From: DASVHS01 sp038244815
GTDB lineage: Bacteria; Acidobacteriota; Thermoanaerobaculia; Gp7-AA8
Direction: 5' to 3'
DNA length: 22,244 bases
Assembly (NCBI GenBank): GCA_038244815.1
Contig: JBBRTB010000043.1
Coordinates: forward strand, 1-22,244
The first letter of the stretch is position 1, and the number at the start of each line of letters is the position of its first letter. Both the position numbers and the translations under genes were made by a program. Shown here one piece after another: positions 13,539 through 21,805 of the stretch. The notes under the pieces were generated by a model. The model saw only the letters and a program-made list of their open reading frames with translations, was not told the DNA's origin and ran no database searches.

Positions 13539-14815
13539 ATCGACGTCAGTTCATCGGCACTTCCCTCGCCGCCGGCGCGGCTTCGCAACTGCCTGTCTTT
13601 GCGCAGAGCGCCGCGCTCCCACCCTCGATCGCCGCGCTCACGCCGATGCGCGATCAGGTGCGGCCGATCACCAGCGACGAGCGCCGCGCCCGCATCGAGA
13701 AAGCGAGGCGCCTGATGGCCGCGGAGAAGATCGGCGCGCTCGTGCTGACTCCCGGCACTTCGCTCGTCTACTTCACGAACCTTCACTGGTCGGGCGGTGA
13801 GCGGCTGTTCGCCTGTGTGATCCCGGTGAAGGGCGAGCCGTTCTTCGTCTGCCCCTCGTTCGAAGAGGACCGTGCCCGCGAACAGATCGCCCTCGGTCCC
13901 TTCGGCGGCGGACGCGCGGACGTGCGGACGTGGCAGGAGGACGAGAGTCCATACGAGCTTCTTGCGCGCGGGCTCACCGATCGTGGAGTGGCCACGGGAA
14001 ACGTCGGCATCGAAGAGACAGCGAAGTTCGTCTGGACGAGCTCGATCGCCGCGGCGGCACCTCATGCCCGGCTCGTCAGCGGAACGCCGGTAACGGCCGG
14101 ATGCCGCATGATCAAGGATGCCCACGAGCTCGAGCTGATGCGACTGGCCTCGACGGCAACGCTCGAGGTGTATGAGGCCGTCTATCGCGCGCTACAGCCG
14201 GGAATGTTGCAGAACCAGGTGTCCGGCCTCATCGATCTCGCGTACGAGCGCACCGGATTTCGCGGAGGCGCCTCCGTGCAGACGGGCCAGTACACGGCAC
14301 TGCCTCATGGCTCGACCGCGCCACAGATCATCCGCGAGGGCACCGTCATCATGGTCGACGACGGCTGCACTGTGGACGGATACCAGTCCGACATCACGCG
14401 CACGTTCGTTCTCGGCAAGGCAAGCGATAAGGCCAGGCGTGTCTTCGATATTGTGAGAGATGCGCAGACCGCGGCGCTGAAAGCGGCGAAACCGGGTGTG
14501 CCGCTGGAGTCGATCGATGCTGCCGCGCGCGGCGTGATCGCCGCGGCCGGCTACGGCCCCGGGTTCAAGTACTTCACCCATCGCGTCGGTCATGGCATCG
14601 GGATGGACGGGCACGAGTGGCCGTATCTCGTCAAGAACGACATGTTCGGCTGGAAGACGTCGCTGGCCGCGCAGTCCGGGATGACGTTCAGTGATGAGCC
14701 GGGCATCTACATCCGCGGCGAGTTCGGAGTGCGGCTCGAGGACGACATGGTCATTACAGCGGACGGCGCGAAGCTGTTCACGCCGCAGTCAGAATCGATC
14801 GAGAAGCCATTCTGA
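13535..14815 (+). CDS. Tat-exported M24 Xaa-Pro aminopeptidase-like protein
   Basis: A 426-aa metallopeptidase of the M24 (pita-bread) family. A Tat signal begins NRRQFIG (2-8) and ends near VFAQ (21-24), so it works outside the cytoplasm. Residues about 45-190 are the creatinase N-terminal domain; about 195-426 are the catalytic domain. The five metal ligands are visible: D275 (VDDG), D286 (SDITRT), H353 (VGHGIG), E388 (SDEPG) and E402 (RLEDD). It likely removes N-terminal residues before proline or acts on creatine-like amides. The start ATG overlaps the upstream stop by ATGA; translation is coupled. Confidence 0.93.
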   Translation: MNRRQFIGTSLAAGAASQLPVFAQSAALPPSIAALTPMRDQVRPITSDERRARIEKARRLMAAEKIGALVLTPGTSLVYFTNLHWSGGERLFACVIPVKGEPFFVCPSFEEDRAREQIALGPFGGGRADVRTWQEDESPYELLARGLTDRGVATGNVGIEETAKFVWTSSIAAAAPHARLVSGTPVTAGCRMIKDAHELELMRLASTATLEVYEAVYRALQPGMLQNQVSGLIDLAYERTGFRGGASVQTGQYTALPHGSTAPQIIREGTVIMVDDGCTVDGYQSDITRTFVLGKASDKARRVFDIVRDAQTAALKAAKPGVPLESIDAAARGVIAAAGYGPGFKYFTHRVGHGIGMDGHEWPYLVKNDMFGWKTSLAAQSGMTFSDEPGIYIRGEFGVRLEDDMVITADGAKLFTPQSESIEKPF

Positions 14816-14834
14816 GCGCGCACACCGCGCGCTC
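14814..14834. terminator. Bidirectional hairpin between convergent genes
   Basis: GAGCGCG (14814-14820) pairs with CGCGCTC (14828-14834) around a 7-nt loop. It overlaps the peptidase stop and lies 1 nt from the stop of the opposing metallo-beta-lactamase-fold gene. Read on the minus strand it is preceded by the T-rich end of that gene. Moderate support. Confidence 0.45.
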
Positions 14835-14835
14835 C

Positions 14836-15658
14836 CTAAAACGATTCCTGGATCCCAACGCCGCTCTCGATGAGGTACGCCGCTTCGGGCAGCGCGGCGG
14901 CGACGTAGTCCTGAAACCGATTCGCCAGAAACGGGTCGCCGTGTGTGAACTTTGCGTCAACGCTCGACAGACCCATCGCGGCGATGGCCTGTTCTTTCGT
15001 GTCGCCCTTCGCCAGTGATGCATTCATCTGGCTCGATGCGGTCTGGAACGTCTCGATGAGCAGATCGACGTAGGCACGGTCGTGCTGGATGTCGCCGTGC
15101 CCCGGGACGAGCGTCCTGAACGGCAGCGCCTCGAGTTTCTCCAGCACGCCGGGGTAGTCACGCGTGTAAGGGCTTGGGATCAGAGGGATCGGCGCCGCGA
15201 CGATGCCTCGATCGCTTTGCGAATGTTCGGCCCATCGAGACTTGCCGCTTCAGCCACATCTCCTGCGTCGAAGCGATGAAATCGCGCGCGAATGGGTGGC
15301 TCAGCACCTCCACGTGCGGAAAGGCGGAGCGGATGGCCTGCAGTCCGCGCATGTGATCGCCATGCCAGTGGCTGATGATCACGTGCGTGATCGGCCGGTC
15401 CGTCACCGAGCGCACTTTCGCCACGATCGATTCGCCCATCAGCGGAGAGCCACCGGCGTCGAATACGACCACTCCCTCATCCGTCACGACGAAGACGGAA
15501 TTGCCTTCCTGCGGGAGCTCGAACGGATCCTGGCGGATGCCCGCCCGGACCGCCGGCGACAGTTGCTGCCACTGATACTGGAAAGGATTGGCGTTCGCCG
15601 CGGAGAGGGACAACGCCTGGAGGGCCAACACGACAATGACCAGCCGGGTCTTGCTCAT
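14836..15658 (-). pseudogene. Frameshifted exported metallo-beta-lactamase-fold protein
   Basis: Two frames together make one metallo-beta-lactamase-fold hydrolase. The first (15658 down to about 15240) has a signal peptide (LVIVVLALQALSLSAANA) and SHWHGDH (96-102), the HxHxDH zinc motif. The second (about 15200 to 14836) has VAAPIPLIPSPYTRDYPGV and the PGHGDIQHDR zinc-ligand motif. Between them the third frame reads SLDGPNIRKAIEAS, which looks like the missing link, so at least two indels are involved. The N-terminal frame runs on to a spurious stop at 15158. All zinc motifs remain, so loss is recent or the indels are sequencing errors. Likeness is to the SoxH/quinoprotein-relay type. Initiation at ATG 15658 is assumed; no clear ribosome site is seen. 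Confidence 0.75.
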
Positions 15659-15814
15659 GGAGGCGGAAGATACACGGGCGTCCGGCGCCGCTGCGATCAG
15701 GAGATTGCCGTTCCTCCGGGCGCCTGAGTACGCGGTGAAGGAGCCGGAACGCTCCTGGCGTATCATTGCCGTCCCCCGAACTTCGTTCGCGCGGCTTCAG
15801 CATGGAGGACGTAG

Positions 15815-16744
15815 ATGAGAGTTCAACGAATCTTAGGCATCCTTGTGGTCCTGCTCGCAATCAGTCTCAGCGCAAACGCCCAGGCCACGCGCACGTGGGT
15901 ATCCGGCGTCGGCGATGACGTCAATCCCTGCAGCCGGACCGCGCCGTGCAAGACCTTCGCAGGGGCGATCTCAAAAACCGCCGCAGGCGGCGAGATCAGC
16001 GTTCTCGACCCCGGTGGATTCGGCGCGCTAACGATCACCAAGAGCATCACGATCGAAGGCGCCGACTTCGTAGCATCGGTCCTGGCGTCCGGTACCAGCG
16101 GAATCATCATCAACGCGGGCGCCAACGGTCGCGTCTATCTACGCAACCTGACTTTCAATGGCGCCCCACCGTCCTCACCCGGGCTCGTGGGTATCAAGGT
16201 CCTCACGGCCGGCACCGTGAGTATCGAAGGTTGTACGATTTTCGATTTCTCGCAGAGCGGGATCGACATCGAGCCGACGTCGCCCGCGAAAGTGGCGATC
16301 TCCAATACCTCGATTCGAGACAACAATGGCTTTGGTATCTTCGTGAAGCCGAACGGCGGTTCGGTCTCCGTCACGCTCGACCACGTTCAGATCACCGGAA
16401 CGACCGGCAATGGCATCGGCGGTAACGGCAGCGCGCTGGAAGCGGACGGAGGGTCGGTGGTGAAGGTCGTCGACTCAGTTCTCTCCGAGAGCGCCATGGG
16501 CGGTCTGTTCGTCAGGAACGGCAGCGAGGTCAGCGTTCAGGGAAGCTCCATCTTCAGGAATGGCATCGGGATCTCGGTCGGTGATGTGGGCGGCGGTACG
16601 GTCCGGCTGTTTGGCAGCGACGTCGTCAACAACTACAGCGGCATCAACATCGCCACCACCGGCACCGTGGTCTCGCATGGCAACAATGCCATCGCCGGCA
16701 ACGGCGGCTCCCAGTCGGTCTCCAGCAACATCGGCACTCAATAG
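15815..16744 (+). CDS. Exported right-handed parallel beta-helix protein
   Basis: A 309-aa secreted protein. A signal peptide spans residues 1 to about 23 (ends ANA). The start TWVSGVGDDVNPCSRTAPCKT with a Cys pair is common to a large family of extracellular beta-helix proteins. After it come repeated coils such as GISVGDVGGGTVRLFGSDVVNN, with the x-G-I-x and S-x-I-x-x-N pattern of NosD/pectate-lyase-like repeats. No catalytic residues can be assigned. GGAGG about 8 nt before the ATG at 15815 supports the start. It stands alone between convergent neighbours, with a terminator beyond the stop. Role unknown: cell-surface binding or polysaccharide interaction are possible. Confidence 0.87.
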   Translation: MRVQRILGILVVLLAISLSANAQATRTWVSGVGDDVNPCSRTAPCKTFAGAISKTAAGGEISVLDPGGFGALTITKSITIEGADFVASVLASGTSGIIINAGANGRVYLRNLTFNGAPPSSPGLVGIKVLTAGTVSIEGCTIFDFSQSGIDIEPTSPAKVAISNTSIRDNNGFGIFVKPNGGSVSVTLDHVQITGTTGNGIGGNGSALEADGGSVVKVVDSVLSESAMGGLFVRNGSEVSVQGSSIFRNGIGISVGDVGGGTVRLFGSDVVNNYSGINIATTGTVVSHGNNAIAGNGGSQSVSSNIGTQ

Positions 16745-16769
16745 TCCCGGCACCGACTCCAACAAGATC

Positions 16770-16801
16770 AAGAGGCAGAAGGCGGCCGCCTTCCGCCTCT
16801 T
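16770..16801. terminator. Bidirectional 16-bp-arm hairpin
   Basis: Bases 16770-16785 and 16786-16801 are inverted copies with one mismatch, giving a stem of about 14 bp with a 4-nt loop. It lies in the 64-bp gap between the beta-helix gene (+) and the haem-protein gene (-), with TCTT/AAGA at the ends. This is the right place for a shared terminator. Confidence 0.65.
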
Positions 16802-16808
16802 CCGCCTC

Positions 16809-18686
16809 TCAGCGTCCGTTGGATCCTGGCTGTTGCTGCTCAGCCTTCCGCAACGCCTGCCGGACCTCCTGGGGCCGTGCCGCCGCGGTTGCGCCGTGCC
16901 GGAGGTAGCGCAGCGCTTCGTCGCGATCGCCGCGGGCGATGAGAGCGCGGGCGAGAGCGAGGTACGCGCGAGTGAATCGCGGATCGATCTCCAGCGTGCG
17001 ACGGTACGCGGCGATGGCGGCGTCACCGCGCCGCGCTTCGCCGAGGTGGAACCACGCCAGGACGAAATTCGGGCGCCCGGCCACGGCGCGCTCGAACGCA
17101 GCAACGGCCTCGGTTCCGCCGCTGAGGAGGCCGAGGTTGTAGTCGAACTCGACTTGCTGCGGGTCGAGCTTCGCGGCCTTGCGCATCAGGTCGAGGCCCT
17201 GGTCACGACGGCCGAGATAGAACTCCGCCATGCCCAGCCACTCGGTGGCAAGCGGCTGGTCCGGCGCGCGCTCCAGGATCGAGCGCGCGGTTTTCTCGAG
17301 ATCGTCGGAGTGCCCCTGCCGCAGTTGTGAAGCGCCGAGATCGAAATACGGTTCGATCTCCTTCGTCGGCGGCGGCACGAGGTCCGAGCGCCGGCGGCTT
17401 CGCATCGCCGCGAGCATCAGGTAGAGCGCGGCATCGGACGGTGACCGTTCCTGATCGTAAATCGTGATCTCGGCGATGGAGGGATCGCGCTCTTCAAGGG
17501 GCCCGAGAAGATCCATGCCGGCCAACGGTTTCTGGATGCGATGGTCGGTCATCACCACATGCACGACGTCCTGCGTCCGGCGTTTCGGCATGTGGCAGGA
17601 CACGCAATCACTCTTTGCGGTGACGTGCTCTCCGCTCTTGTGGCAACTCTGGCAGACCTCGCGGTAGTGATCGGGTCCCTCTAGTTCTAGTTTGCGATGC
17701 GGATCGTGGCAGTCGAGGCAGAAGAGCTTTTTCCCGCTCTCGATGAAGCAGCGGCTCTGTTCGAGCCGGTACGGCGCGTGATTGATCTCGAACCGTTTCT
17801 TCCTCGGCATTCCCGGGTCGACGATGTCGAGTTGCAACTCGTAGTCGGGAAGGGCCTGGCCGGGACGAAAGGAGTAGACATCGCGGCCGAGGCGGCGGAT
17901 CGGCGAGACGGCGATGGCCGGCTGCATGTGGCATTCGTAGCAGACATCGTTGCGCAGGCGCGCATCGAGGCGAGTGGGCCTGACGATGGCGGCGCGCACC
18001 GCCGCATACTCGGCATCGCCGCGAGCCAGGCGTACGTGCTCTGCGCCGGGGCCGTGGCAACGCTGGCATCCGATTCCTTCCGGAAGCGATTCCGGCAGCG
18101 ACTGCTTGCGCCAGAAACCGTCGCGTGAGTTCTCGTCGAGGTGCGGATACGCGTTGTGGCAGAAGAGGCACTCGTGGCGAACACGCCGCAGAACGCCCTG
18201 ATGATCGGGCCTGTCGAATCCCGGCGCCATCGCCCATTGTTTCTCCTGCGAATACCAGGCGATCGGCAATTGATAGATCTCGCCGCAAGGCGCCTGGTAG
18301 AGATACGTGCGGGCGTGGTGGCCGGACCCGAGGATCCAGTCGACGGTCTGCTCGAAGACGTTGATGGGTTGCCCGGCGCCGTCGAGCTGCCAGCGCCTGA
18401 ATACGAGCTTCTGATCGTGCCAACGGAGCTCCATGAGGTCGCCGGAGCGGGCGTGGCGGAGCGGCAGCTTCGCGAAGTCTTCGATCTCGTCATCCGGGCG
18501 AGGGCGGTAGAACGCCTTCGACATCCCCACCTGCTTGTAGCTGTCGGCGATGGCGGAATGGCACGTCGTGCATTGCTTGTCGTCGACGTAACCCGCGGCC
18601 ACATCGGAGGCGGTATTCCGCTTCGACGATGCCTGGCCGGCCGTGGCCATCAGCAGGAGAAGAGAAACGACGAGCCGTCCGGTCAT
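16809..18686 (-). CDS. Seven-haem cytochrome c with C-terminal TPR repeats
   Basis: A 625-aa exported protein with a signal peptide (residues 1 to about 19). Seven CxxCH sites bind haem c: CTTCH (39-43), CLFCH, CQRCH, CYECH, CLDCH, CQSCH and CVSCH. The CHGPGAEH context and the distal CHMPKRRT tail belong to the cytochrome c554/multihaem family. Residues about 440-620 are tetratricopeptide repeats (for example AEFYLGRRDQGLDLMRKAAKLDPQ and AYRRTLEIDPRFTRAYLALARALIARGD), which bind protein partners. The chain probably shuttles electrons in the periplasm and docks to a partner through the TPR part. It follows the acetyltransferase gene by 25 nt. The exact redox substrate cannot be told. Confidence 0.92.
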   Translation of the reverse strand: MTGRLVVSLLLLMATAGQASSKRNTASDVAAGYVDDKQCTTCHSAIADSYKQVGMSKAFYRPRPDDEIEDFAKLPLRHARSGDLMELRWHDQKLVFRRWQLDGAGQPINVFEQTVDWILGSGHHARTYLYQAPCGEIYQLPIAWYSQEKQWAMAPGFDRPDHQGVLRRVRHECLFCHNAYPHLDENSRDGFWRKQSLPESLPEGIGCQRCHGPGAEHVRLARGDAEYAAVRAAIVRPTRLDARLRNDVCYECHMQPAIAVSPIRRLGRDVYSFRPGQALPDYELQLDIVDPGMPRKKRFEINHAPYRLEQSRCFIESGKKLFCLDCHDPHRKLELEGPDHYREVCQSCHKSGEHVTAKSDCVSCHMPKRRTQDVVHVVMTDHRIQKPLAGMDLLGPLEERDPSIAEITIYDQERSPSDAALYLMLAAMRSRRRSDLVPPPTKEIEPYFDLGASQLRQGHSDDLEKTARSILERAPDQPLATEWLGMAEFYLGRRDQGLDLMRKAAKLDPQQVEFDYNLGLLSGGTEAVAAFERAVAGRPNFVLAWFHLGEARRGDAAIAAYRRTLEIDPRFTRAYLALARALIARGDRDEALRYLRHGATAAARPQEVRQALRKAEQQQPGSNGR

Positions 18687-18711
18687 GCCTGCATGGCCCG
18701 CGCGAGCGATT

Positions 18712-19185
18712 TCACTCCAGCTCCTTCGTCATCTCGATCATCGTTTCGCGAAATCCCAGACGACGAAAGAGGATCTGCGCGCCCTTGTTCGCCGCCGCGG
18801 TTCCAAGGAGGACGCGCGGCGCGCCGCGCTCGCGCAGCCAGCCGAAGGCGGCTTCGATCAGCCGAGTGCCGATTCCGCAGCGCCGCGAATCCTCCTCCAC
18901 GGCAACGTCGTGGATAAAGCCGGCCGGACCGCGCAGCTCCTTCCAGGAGAGCGGCTCGAGCGCGGCGTAGACATAGCCGCAGATCCGGCCATCGTGTTCG
19001 TCGACGAACAGGCAGCCATCCGGCGAGTCGAGAACGTAGCCGAGAAACGAGGCGTAACCGGCCTCGGTTCCAGGACCCGCCGCGAGAAATCGCTGCCGGT
19101 CGAACTGGTAGTGCGTGCGCACGAGCATGGCGCCGATGCGGCCCAGCGATTCGAGATCGCGGCGTTCTGCTTTTCGGATGGTCAC
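18712..19185 (-). CDS. GNAT-family N-acetyltransferase
   Basis: A 157-aa acetyl-CoA-dependent transferase. The acetyl-CoA loop is R101-x-x-G104-x-G106 (RRCGIGTRLIEAA), preceded by strand FIHDVAVEEDS and followed by NKGAQILFRRLGF, the typical last helix and strand. The start is GTG at 19185, which puts MTIRKAERRDLESL, the usual GNAT opening, at the N terminus. It lies 40 nt downstream of the DUF1028 gene and 25 nt upstream of the cytochrome gene on the same strand. Acceptor (small molecule, peptide or protein) is unknown. Confidence 0.88.
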   Translation of the reverse strand: MTIRKAERRDLESLGRIGAMLVRTHYQFDRQRFLAAGPGTEAGYASFLGYVLDSPDGCLFVDEHDGRICGYVYAALEPLSWKELRGPAGFIHDVAVEEDSRRCGIGTRLIEAAFGWLRERGAPRVLLGTAAANKGAQILFRRLGFRETMIEMTKELE

Positions 19186-19225
19186 GGCTGGCCGGTCCTC
19201 GAGATTCGTACAGGCTGCGCCGGCT

Positions 19226-20278
19226 TCAACGACCGGCGCCCGTGATCCGCTCGATCAGTTTCGGATCGTTTGGCAGCAGATTGGACCGCGGCAGGCGCGT
19301 GGTCAGCTCGCGCCACGAGGGCTGGAGCTGGAACGCCTTCGCGAACAGCGGCATGGCCTCGTCGACGCGTTTCATGTTCACGAGCGCCACCGCGTGCCAG
19401 TAGATCATCTCTGCATAGCGGCTCTGCGGAACACCGGCGGTGTCCGCGGCGATCTTCTCGGCGGCCGCGTACTCGCGCAGCGCGCCCTCGGCATCGTTGT
19501 GCTCGGTGGCCAGATCGCCGGCGTTCATGTGGTTGTACGCGCGCTGCAGCGCGACCAGCCGGCGCAGTTCCTGGAGCGGCTCGGCGGCATCGTCGACCCG
19601 GAGATTGAAGATCTCATCGAGCCATCGCTTTCCCGATGACTTTCCTTTCACGACGATGAGCGCCGCCGACTGCTTTCCGCGAATGTCGCCGCCCGCGGCC
19701 TGCGCGGCGTCGAGCGCAGCCAGCAGACGGTCAGCCAGATCACCGGTCGATTGCGCGTAAGCCTGCGCCATGGCTGGCCAGATGCGATCGTTCGACATGA
19801 GATTCGCCTGCGCCGCGAAATCGCGCCCGGCGGTGAACGCTCCGCCACCGCTCGTTCCGCACGGGATCTGCGTGGCCGCCGTTGCGCCGCCAGCCGCTCC
19901 GCCCGCAGACTGAATGTCGTTCGCGCCGGTGAACGTGGCCACGTTGCCGCTGCTGTCGATCATCGCCACCTGACGCACGTGGCACGACGGATCGGCCGCC
20001 AGCAGTCCGCGAAGCGCTTCCGGTCCGGTCTTGCCCGTGCGCATCAGATCGAGACCGAGCTGTCCGTACGACGGATCCACGAAGCTCTGCGTGGCCACGG
20101 CCCCGACTCCTGCCTCCGCCCAGGGCACGATCTGTCCCACGGCGAACCAGTGCGACTGCACGGCCACGCCGAGGTCGCCGGTCTGCGGATCGCGCGCGAC
20201 GATCGAGAACGTGTGGACCGGCCGCATCTGCGCGAATGCGGACTGAGCGAGAAGGAGAATCAGGGCGAGTCTTCGCAT
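19226..20278 (-). CDS. Exported DUF1028 Ntn-hydrolase-like protein
   Basis: A 350-aa protein with a signal peptide (residues 1-17, ending FAQ). The DUF1028 domain begins at HTFSIVARDPQTGDLGVAVQS (22-42) and continues through GVGAVATQSFVDPSYGQLGLDLM (57-79) and GANDIQSAG. DUF1028 proteins have the Ntn-hydrolase fold, and T23 or S25 near the processed start could be the nucleophile; this is inferred. Residues about 235-350 are helical with TPR-like ALREYAAAEKIAADT and VDEAMPLFAKAFQLQP repeats, a C-terminal extension. ATG at 20278 has GAGGTG about 6 nt upstream; the frame is open beyond but overlaps the next gene. Substrate unknown. Confidence 0.88.
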   Translation of the reverse strand: MRRLALILLLAQSAFAQMRPVHTFSIVARDPQTGDLGVAVQSHWFAVGQIVPWAEAGVGAVATQSFVDPSYGQLGLDLMRTGKTGPEALRGLLAADPSCHVRQVAMIDSSGNVATFTGANDIQSAGGAAGGATAATQIPCGTSGGGAFTAGRDFAAQANLMSNDRIWPAMAQAYAQSTGDLADRLLAALDAAQAAGGDIRGKQSAALIVVKGKSSGKRWLDEIFNLRVDDAAEPLQELRRLVALQRAYNHMNAGDLATEHNDAEGALREYAAAEKIAADTAGVPQSRYAEMIYWHAVALVNMKRVDEAMPLFAKAFQLQPSWRELTTRLPRSNLLPNDPKLIERITGAGR

Positions 20279-20333
20279 GGTGGCACCTCGATGCGGATCG
20301 TATCGCGGCTGAGCGCTCGCTGGAGCGCGCCGG

Positions 20334-21650
20334 CTATCGCAGCTCGCGGTAGCGCTGCTGGATGTCGGCAAGATCCTCGCTCTCGTCCGTTTCCTGCCGT
20401 GCGGCGCGACGGATCATGGCCGCATGGCGCATCAATACTTCCTTTTGCTCCTCCGTGCGCACGAACGGGATGAGGGAGGCGATGGCCTCCAGCATGCGGA
20501 TGGCGACCGCCGGCACGCGGCTGCCGAACTGGCGCAACTGATTGAACGCGGCGTCGGCGATTCCGCTGAAATCGGGCCGGATGGCGATGATCCTGACGAC
20601 TCCCTGATCGTCGAGCCGGTAGGGCGAGGGAAAGTCGCACTCGATCAGATGGAGCATCGCCGTCGACAGATGATCGATGCACGTGATGGCGGTGAACGGA
20701 TCGTTCAGGGAGGGGGAGAGTGCGCGCGCGGCCACCTCGACGATCTGGTCGACGGCGAATTCGATGTCTTCGTCCGCCGTCCGCTTGCGGCCGAGGACGC
20801 AGGTCTGGCGAATGCGGGCGGCCGTGCCGTCGTCGACCGTGTCGGGCCACACCTCGGCCACGATGGAGTGGTCGAGAACGTGCCGTCCCGGCGACATCGG
20901 CACGCGGATGACCAGATCCTTCGAGCGGGCGATGCCGAGAAGGTCATCGAGAGCGATGACGTTGATGTAGCCCGAGGCCCGGCTTTCGATGAGCCGCGAC
21001 GGATGTTGCGCGGCGAGCTCCTCGAATGTGCGGATCGCCGCGTCATCCGACGGGCGTGGCTCGTTGCCGGTCCCGCTGGGATACATGTGCGCGATCGTCT
21101 GATCGAGCTCGTCGGCCACCGCGGCGATGACGTGATCGGCCTGCAGCAGATTCGTGAGGTGATGGATGAAGTAGATGAGCACGGCCAGACTGGCGATGGC
21201 CAGCACCAGACCGAACGTCACGGCGATGGACGGCACGAACTCGGGGTTGCCTCCGCGATCGCCGCGGATGGTGCGGAGTACCAGGAGACAATAGATGAAG
21301 GTTGCGATGAACGTTCCGAGGACGATCTGATTGCCGCGGTCGCGCATGAAGTTGCGAAGCAGCCGCGGCCCGAGCTGCGATGAGGCCAGCGACAGCGCCA
21401 CCATGGTCACAGAGAACGACACGCCGGCCACCGTGATCATCGATCCGGCGATCGTGGCCAGCACCTGCCGCGCTCCTTCCGGTCCGCCCGAGTAGATCCA
21501 GGCCGAGACCGACTTGATCACCTGCACGCGCCGATCGAGCTCGATCATGCCGACGGACACGAAGATCGCCAGCGACATCATCAGGCTCGGAACGAACCAG
21601 AGTGACGATCGCAGCGATTGCCAGGCGGCGGCGATGCGGATCCGCGGCAT
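20334..21650 (-). CDS. DUF2254 predicted membrane protein
   Basis: A 438-aa integral membrane protein. Hydrophobic segments lie near residues 17-36, 63-90, 108-127 and 141-163, followed by a soluble C-terminal part with the family signature ALSPSLNDPFTAITCIDHL. DUF2254 proteins have no established function. Length is typical. ATG at 21650 begins the frame; the coding strand is the same as the DUF1028, GNAT and cytochrome genes, and it lies 55 nt upstream of the DUF1028 gene, so it may be the first gene of that unit. Nothing in sequence ties it to redox chemistry. Confidence 0.9.
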   Translation of the reverse strand: MPRIRIAAAWQSLRSSLWFVPSLMMSLAIFVSVGMIELDRRVQVIKSVSAWIYSGGPEGARQVLATIAGSMITVAGVSFSVTMVALSLASSQLGPRLLRNFMRDRGNQIVLGTFIATFIYCLLVLRTIRGDRGGNPEFVPSIAVTFGLVLAIASLAVLIYFIHHLTNLLQADHVIAAVADELDQTIAHMYPSGTGNEPRPSDDAAIRTFEELAAQHPSRLIESRASGYINVIALDDLLGIARSKDLVIRVPMSPGRHVLDHSIVAEVWPDTVDDGTAARIRQTCVLGRKRTADEDIEFAVDQIVEVAARALSPSLNDPFTAITCIDHLSTAMLHLIECDFPSPYRLDDQGVVRIIAIRPDFSGIADAAFNQLRQFGSRVPAVAIRMLEAIASLIPFVRTEEQKEVLMRHAAMIRRAARQETDESEDLADIQQRYRELR

Positions 21651-21696
21651 GACCGCTGAGGCTGCAATGCGCGGGCCGGGTGGGGCCGGGTAGCGG

Positions 21697-21721
21697 TTAG
21701 CAGTTAGCAGTTAGCAGTTAG
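21697..21721. repeat. Heptamer tandem repeat (TTAGCAG)
   Basis: Three and a half copies of TTAGCAG lie just before the transposon end and 47 bp before the DUF2254 start (on the opposite strand). Short AT-leaning simple repeat in GC-rich surroundings; no function assigned. Bases 21651-21696 are otherwise featureless. Confidence 0.7.
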
Positions 21722-21727
21722 GTGGTA

Positions 21728-21805
21728 TGACCCGGGTACATGGTTGACAGATCGGTCCGGCAACATGGTTGACACTTTCCGCAAACGAAAGAGCGGGGGT
21801 GTTGA
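21728..21805 (+). mobile_element. Left end of IS481-like element
   Basis: Two direct copies of the 12-mer ACATGGTTGACA (21738-21749 and 21763-21774) lie just before the transposase gene, 25 bp apart start to start. Repeated binding sites of this kind are typical of IS481-like ends. The exact boundary is not defined because the other end is outside the window. Confidence 0.55.
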
